Below are positions 4,102 to 7,142 of a stretch of DNA of 7,142 nucleotides, one piece after another. Origin of the DNA: Deltaproteobacteria bacterium (GTDB taxonomy: Bacteria; Desulfobacterota_B; Binatia; UBA9968). The notes below the pieces were generated by a model. The model worked only from the letters and a program-made list of their open reading frames with translations. It made no database searches and was not told the origin of the DNA. Location: contig JACPSF010000004.1 of the NCBI GenBank assembly GCA_016193385.1, forward strand, positions 1 through 7,142, written 5' to 3'. Within the stretch, counting starts at the first letter, position 1. Each line of letters begins with the position of its first letter. The translations under genes and the position numbers were made by a program.

Positions 4102-5508
4102 TTAGCGAGCCTTCTCTTTGGAAAAATGCGCCGGCCATCTCCTGAGCGCAAGGTCTAAGAGAAACAAAAACAACCCGATACCCGAGAGTGGCCACCAGGT
4201 CTCCTGGGCCCGTGTGGCTTTGCCAGGATCCGGGGTAAACAGGCGCTTGAGCCCTTCCTCCAACCTTTCCCGGTCCAGAACCTCGCCCCCGGTCTCTTCG
4301 GCTAGGCGAGTCAGCAATCCCACATTGGGCTTCAGTTCACGGTATTCCTTGGGATAGGGAGCAATGAAGGGGACGGTCGCAACCGCTTGAGCCTCCTGCT
4401 GTGTTTCTTTCTCTTCCTGAATCGTCAACAGGTGCACTCCGCGCTCACCCGCGGCGAAGCTGGTCTCATACCGCCCGGGCGCAACCTGCATAAAAGTCGA
4501 CGCGCGACTCGCCTGGCTTGGGTCGGTCAGAATTCCTTTTAGTTTCAGATGATTGACGAAGCGGCCTTCCCGGGAGAGGATATCAACGAGGGCTTTGACC
4601 TGATTCCCTTCTCGACGAAGCTCGGTCCGGATCTTGTCTTCCGAGCCCCGCCGCATGGTGCTACGCGCAAGCTGACCTGTCCACTGCGGGAAATCCCTCC
4701 ACGCTACCCATTCCTTCCCCCATCTACCACTCAAGTCTGAGGTGAAGGCCGACACCCGCCCGAGCCCGTAGCGCCAGGAGACCAGCAGGGGATCTTCGCC
4801 CGCCTTCATGAGCAGCTCCGCGCGGTCCTTAGGACGGGTCAGGACATAGCCCCGGACCGGAGGTATGCTTTTCTCGGCGAAGCCCTTAAGCGGCCCGACG
4901 GCCGCGATAATGCTGGGATAGACCAGCCTTTCGACCAGCAGATCGCGTGAGATCAAGAGCGCCTCGGTAGTAAAGATTTGCGGTATCGTCTGCGGATCGA
5001 TAGTGACGTACGTCCTACCGCTTCCGCCCTTCGCGATCTGCGACAGCAATACCAGGTCGGCATCATGACCCAATGCTACCGTAGAGACGGTGATGCCTCC
5101 CCGTGCCATCTTCGACACCAACGTGGGGAAATCCTGCTTGTCTGTCAGCCCGTCAGACAGAACGATGAGGTGTTTGATCGCGGCCGCCTTGGTGGAAAAG
5201 ACGCGGTAGGCCTCGACCATAGCCTTGTAAAGGTCGGTGCCGCCCTCGGACTGCAGCGAGGAGAGTTGCTCGGAGATCCACTCCCCCTTTTCCACCTCGC
5301 GGAACGGCAGAACCCAGTCCCACCCCGCATCAAAGGCCAAGATCCCGATCTGGTCTGAAGGGTTCATGATGTCCGCAGCAGCCACGGTCGCAGCCTTGGC
5401 CAAGTCCAGCTTGGTGGCCCCCGGTGGTCCTGCCCCCATGCTCCCCGACTTGTCCAGGACGAACAAAAGCGCCACGTGGGGCAAGTTGAGCCGGGCGGGT
5501 GGCCTCAT
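4102..5508 (-). CDS. C-terminal part of a broken double-VWA/GATase-like membrane protein
   Basis: This frame of 468 codons is counted from an ATG at 5508-5506, but that ATG is probably an internal codon of a longer gene: an in-frame TAG lies two codons upstream and no properly spaced ribosome binding site is present. Seen: a von Willebrand A domain from about residue 11 (VALLFVLDKSGSM), with MIDAS residues Asp19, Ser21 and Ser23, Thr91 (GGTDLY) and Asp119 (LSDG); a region about 215-275 (YVLTRPKDRAELLM, then PLLVSWRYGLGRVSAFTSDL) typical of the last part of the amidotransferase-like domain in VWA fusions; a beta-rich segment about 300-380; and a C-terminal membrane helix about 438-456 with a basic tail. 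VWA domains bind protein ligands through a metal ion. The role is unknown; related proteins occur in Bat/MoxR-type loci. It is the last gene on its strand here. Confidence 0.8.
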   Translation of the reverse strand: MRPPARLNLPHVALLFVLDKSGSMGAGPPGATKLDLAKAATVAAADIMNPSDQIGILAFDAGWDWVLPFREVEKGEWISEQLSSLQSEGGTDLYKAMVEAYRVFSTKAAAIKHLIVLSDGLTDKQDFPTLVSKMARGGITVSTVALGHDADLVLLSQIAKGGSGRTYVTIDPQTIPQIFTTEALLISRDLLVERLVYPSIIAAVGPLKGFAEKSIPPVRGYVLTRPKDRAELLMKAGEDPLLVSWRYGLGRVSAFTSDLSGRWGKEWVAWRDFPQWTGQLARSTMRRGSEDKIRTELRREGNQVKALVDILSREGRFVNHLKLKGILTDPSQASRASTFMQVAPGRYETSFAAGERGVHLLTIQEEKETQQEAQAVATVPFIAPYPKEYRELKPNVGLLTRLAEETGGEVLDRERLEEGLKRLFTPDPGKATRAQETWWPLSGIGLFLFLLDLALRRWPAHFSKEKAR

Positions 5509-7142
5509 CCCCTAAATCGCGCACGTATTGCTCCAAAGCTTCCATACTCGATTGGGCAAGGCCGTAGGCAGGAACGTTGTCCAGGATCACAAGATCGAAA
5601 GTAGAAATCTCCGGCAGGGAGAGCGAGACCTGCTGTGCCGCGGCCTCGACGACAGCGTACCCCTGCGCCGCGAGAACTCGCGGGATATAGCGTTGAGTGG
5701 TTGCTTCAGCACGGAGGTAAAGGACCCTCGGTGGCCCCTTGACCTGGACGACACCCTGCAAAAGATTGTTCTCCGCGAGGGTATCTTCAGCGGATTCGAC
5801 CAGCGACTCGAACGTATGATGGCCCCTTTCCACCAGGGTGTTCTTGAATCTGAGCCAGTTGGTTCCGGGCCGAAGCATCACCGCCGCCTCTTCCTGAATG
5901 ATACCGTCGCGCAGGAGCTTCACCCGGGCGCGGGCTTCGTAAAGGCTTTCAACGGCCACCTTCACTTCAAACGCCTCGCCGCTGTGGACCTCATGGGGCA
6001 GACTCAGCTCGCTCAGGTAAATCTCGTTTTTCCCTTGCGGAAGATTGACCGGCAAAACCCAAACCGGCACGTCCTGAGCGCGCAGTAAAGGCATGACTTG
6101 CGCTGCCTCGCCGCGATTTTCGTTGCCGTCAGAAATCAACAGAACCCGCCCCTGCCGCCCCTCTCCGATCTGGGCGGCGGCTGCCTGAAGCGCCGACCGG
6201 ATGTCGGTCTCTTCGCGACCCACCTCGGGAGAAAAGTCGGCCGAGCTGAAATCCCTGCGGGGAAAAAACTCCCAGACCGGTTTCTGTCCAAAAGCCAGAA
6301 GACCGACGCGCAGCTCCGGATTTTTGCTGCGCCGGGCCGACTCGATGACCCGAAGGGAACTTTCCCTGGCTTCCTGCCCGACGCTGCGGGAGAAATCCAC
6401 TCCCAGGATCACATCCAGGGCGTCGGCGGCGCGCAATATTTTCGGATTCAACAGCGAAAGAGTGATCCCGGAGATAGCCAGAAGGCGAAAAACCCAGGGG
6501 AAAAACGACCCACTGCCGATCCAAAAGGCGAGAAAGGCCTCAAGGCTCAGGAGTACCAAAGCCACGGCGAGGAGCAAGGGCCAGAGAGAAACCGGCGCTT
6601 CCGTCTTTTCCCCGGTCCCACGGTCGGCGACTGTCGGGTCCTGAGGCCGCACTCGCGGGCTGATCTGGGACTCGCTTTCGCTAAAAAGGTTGACGGCAAA
6701 CTCCCCTTGCCTGCTCTGGGCTTTGAAGGCATAAAACCCGGCCTCCACGGTCTCCGGGTAAGGCAAAGGGTTGGCGGTCACCTGAAGCGCCTCGCTTCTG
6801 CCGCGAGGTCGCTTCACTTCCACGCGATCGTCTCCGGGTGACACGTGGATAGCGTAGGGAGTGCCGGCCTGGACCTGCTCGGCCGGAAATTCACTTCTTG
6901 GCGGGCGAAACCAGTTAAAGGCGTTGCTGAAAAGGATCGGAAAGGCCGCGCGGAAGGGAAGATCGGAAGCGAACAGATCAAAACCCAGAACCAAGGCTCT
7001 CAACCTTCCCCTCTCCAGCGCGACGAGCAAAGGCTCCTCACCGGCGCGGGCCAGGACGATCGCACCATCGGTGCCCTCCAGGCGCAAGGCGTCTTTGATG
7101 TAGAGATCATCGAGGCGCAGTCCCTGAGTGAGAGGATGCTCC
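5330..7142 (-). CDS. N-terminal and central part of the same double-VWA/GATase-like protein; 5' end beyond window
   Basis: The frame is open from the right edge (first in-window residues EHPLTQGLRLDDLYIK) to a stop at 5330. The TTG at 7087-7085 is only the first possible internal start and is not the real one. Residues below count from that TTG. Seen: a beta-rich N-terminal region ending PFRAAFPILFSNAFNWF (45-60); two membrane segments at about 168-191 and 195-213; a VWA domain from about 225 with MIDAS Asp231, Ser233, Ser235, Thr294 and Asp320 (LISDGNEN); a beta domain about 355-448; and the start of a class I amidotransferase-like fold about 453-526 (RVLYLRAEA, FDLVILDNVPAYG, ALEQYVRDLG). 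From residue 527 the reading is out of frame: the last 59 residues are Gly/Arg-rich and overlap the second VWA frame. There is no GATase catalytic Cys, as is usual in these fusions. Confidence 0.8.
   Translation of the reverse strand, partial: EHPLTQGLRLDDLYIKDALRLEGTDGAIVLARAGEEPLLVALERGRLRALVLGFDLFASDLPFRAAFPILFSNAFNWFRPPRSEFPAEQVQAGTPYAIHVSPGDDRVEVKRPRGRSEALQVTANPLPYPETVEAGFYAFKAQSRQGEFAVNLFSESESQISPRVRPQDPTVADRGTGEKTEAPVSLWPLLLAVALVLLSLEAFLAFWIGSGSFFPWVFRLLAISGITLSLLNPKILRAADALDVILGVDFSRSVGQEARESSLRVIESARRSKNPELRVGLLAFGQKPVWEFFPRRDFSSADFSPEVGREETDIRSALQAAAAQIGEGRQGRVLLISDGNENRGEAAQVMPLLRAQDVPVWVLPVNLPQGKNEIYLSELSLPHEVHSGEAFEVKVAVESLYEARARVKLLRDGIIQEEAAVMLRPGTNWLRFKNTLVERGHHTFESLVESAEDTLAENNLLQGVVQVKGPPRVLYLRAEATTQRYIPRVLAAQGYAVVEAAAQQVSLSLPEISTFDLVILDNVPAYGLAQSSMEALEQYVRDLGDEATRPAQLAPRGAFVRPGQVGEHGGRTTGGHQAGLGQGCDRGCCGHHEPFRPDRDLGL
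5506..5520 (-). other. Deletion/frameshift junction inside the double-VWA gene
   Basis: The upstream frame reads ALEQYVRDLG at 5511. Relatives then continue with a GGLLM.GG-like stretch and about 30 residues up to a segment ending LPV.M or similar. Here the sequence jumps directly to the residues before the second VWA domain (RPPARLNLPHVALLF), in another frame. A GGGG run on the coding strand (5512-5509) lies at the joint. A simple one-base indel would restore the frame but not the missing residues, so a deletion of about 90-100 bp that is not a multiple of three fits best. A sequencing or assembly error cannot be excluded. Confidence 0.6.

Noticed and set aside
5528..6841. Two long plus-strand frames (5528-6088 and 6098-6841) opposite the VWA gene
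   Set aside because: Their translations show no domain pattern, and the minus strand carries clear VWA and membrane motifs over the same bases.

Overview
The window is about 7.1 kb of moderately GC-rich bacterial DNA. Shine-Dalgarno sites of the AGGAGG type, a UbiD-family decarboxylase, a dienelactone hydrolase and palindromic debris of the REP-associated transposase kind suggest a free-living environmental bacterium. The style of the repeats resembles Desulfobacterota, NC10 or related uncultured soil and sediment lineages, but this placement is a weak inference: no rRNA, tRNA or taxonomic marker is present.

Layout. (1) Positions 1-520, minus strand: the first 173 codons of a UbiD-family decarboxylase that continues past the left edge. 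(2) 521-853: a divergent intergenic region with a plausible sigma-70 promoter and three copies of an 8-mer. (3) 854-1405, plus: an exported ankyrin-repeat protein. (4) 1406-3303: an accessory stretch holding two short genes (a T-rich four-helix membrane protein at 1647-2033 and a 71-residue hypothetical protein at 2576-2791) among decayed elements. These are a diverged direct repeat of about 125 bp (1492-1616 and 2115-2237) that looks like two relics of one small gene; a relic of a REP-associated tyrosine transposase that keeps its ribosome binding site and first ten codons and runs into a long palindrome (2351-2466); and a 125-bp MITE-like element with perfect 12-bp terminal inverted repeats (2901-3025). 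(5) 3304-3972, plus: an intact dienelactone hydrolase. (6) 4010-4061: an imperfect inverted repeat of 9-nt periodicity between convergent genes, possibly a two-way terminator. (7) 4102-7142, minus: a large membrane-anchored protein with two von Willebrand A domains and a class I glutamine-amidotransferase-like domain. It enters from the right edge and is broken near 5510 by an out-of-frame deletion.

How the parts relate. I see no operon that links these genes into one pathway. UbiD decarboxylases and dienelactone hydrolases can both act in aromatic-compound metabolism, but here they are on opposite strands and separated by mobile-element debris, so a joint role is not supported. The most informative features are the element relics and the broken double-VWA gene. 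I found no convincing new multi-gene system, CRISPR array, tRNA or rRNA.
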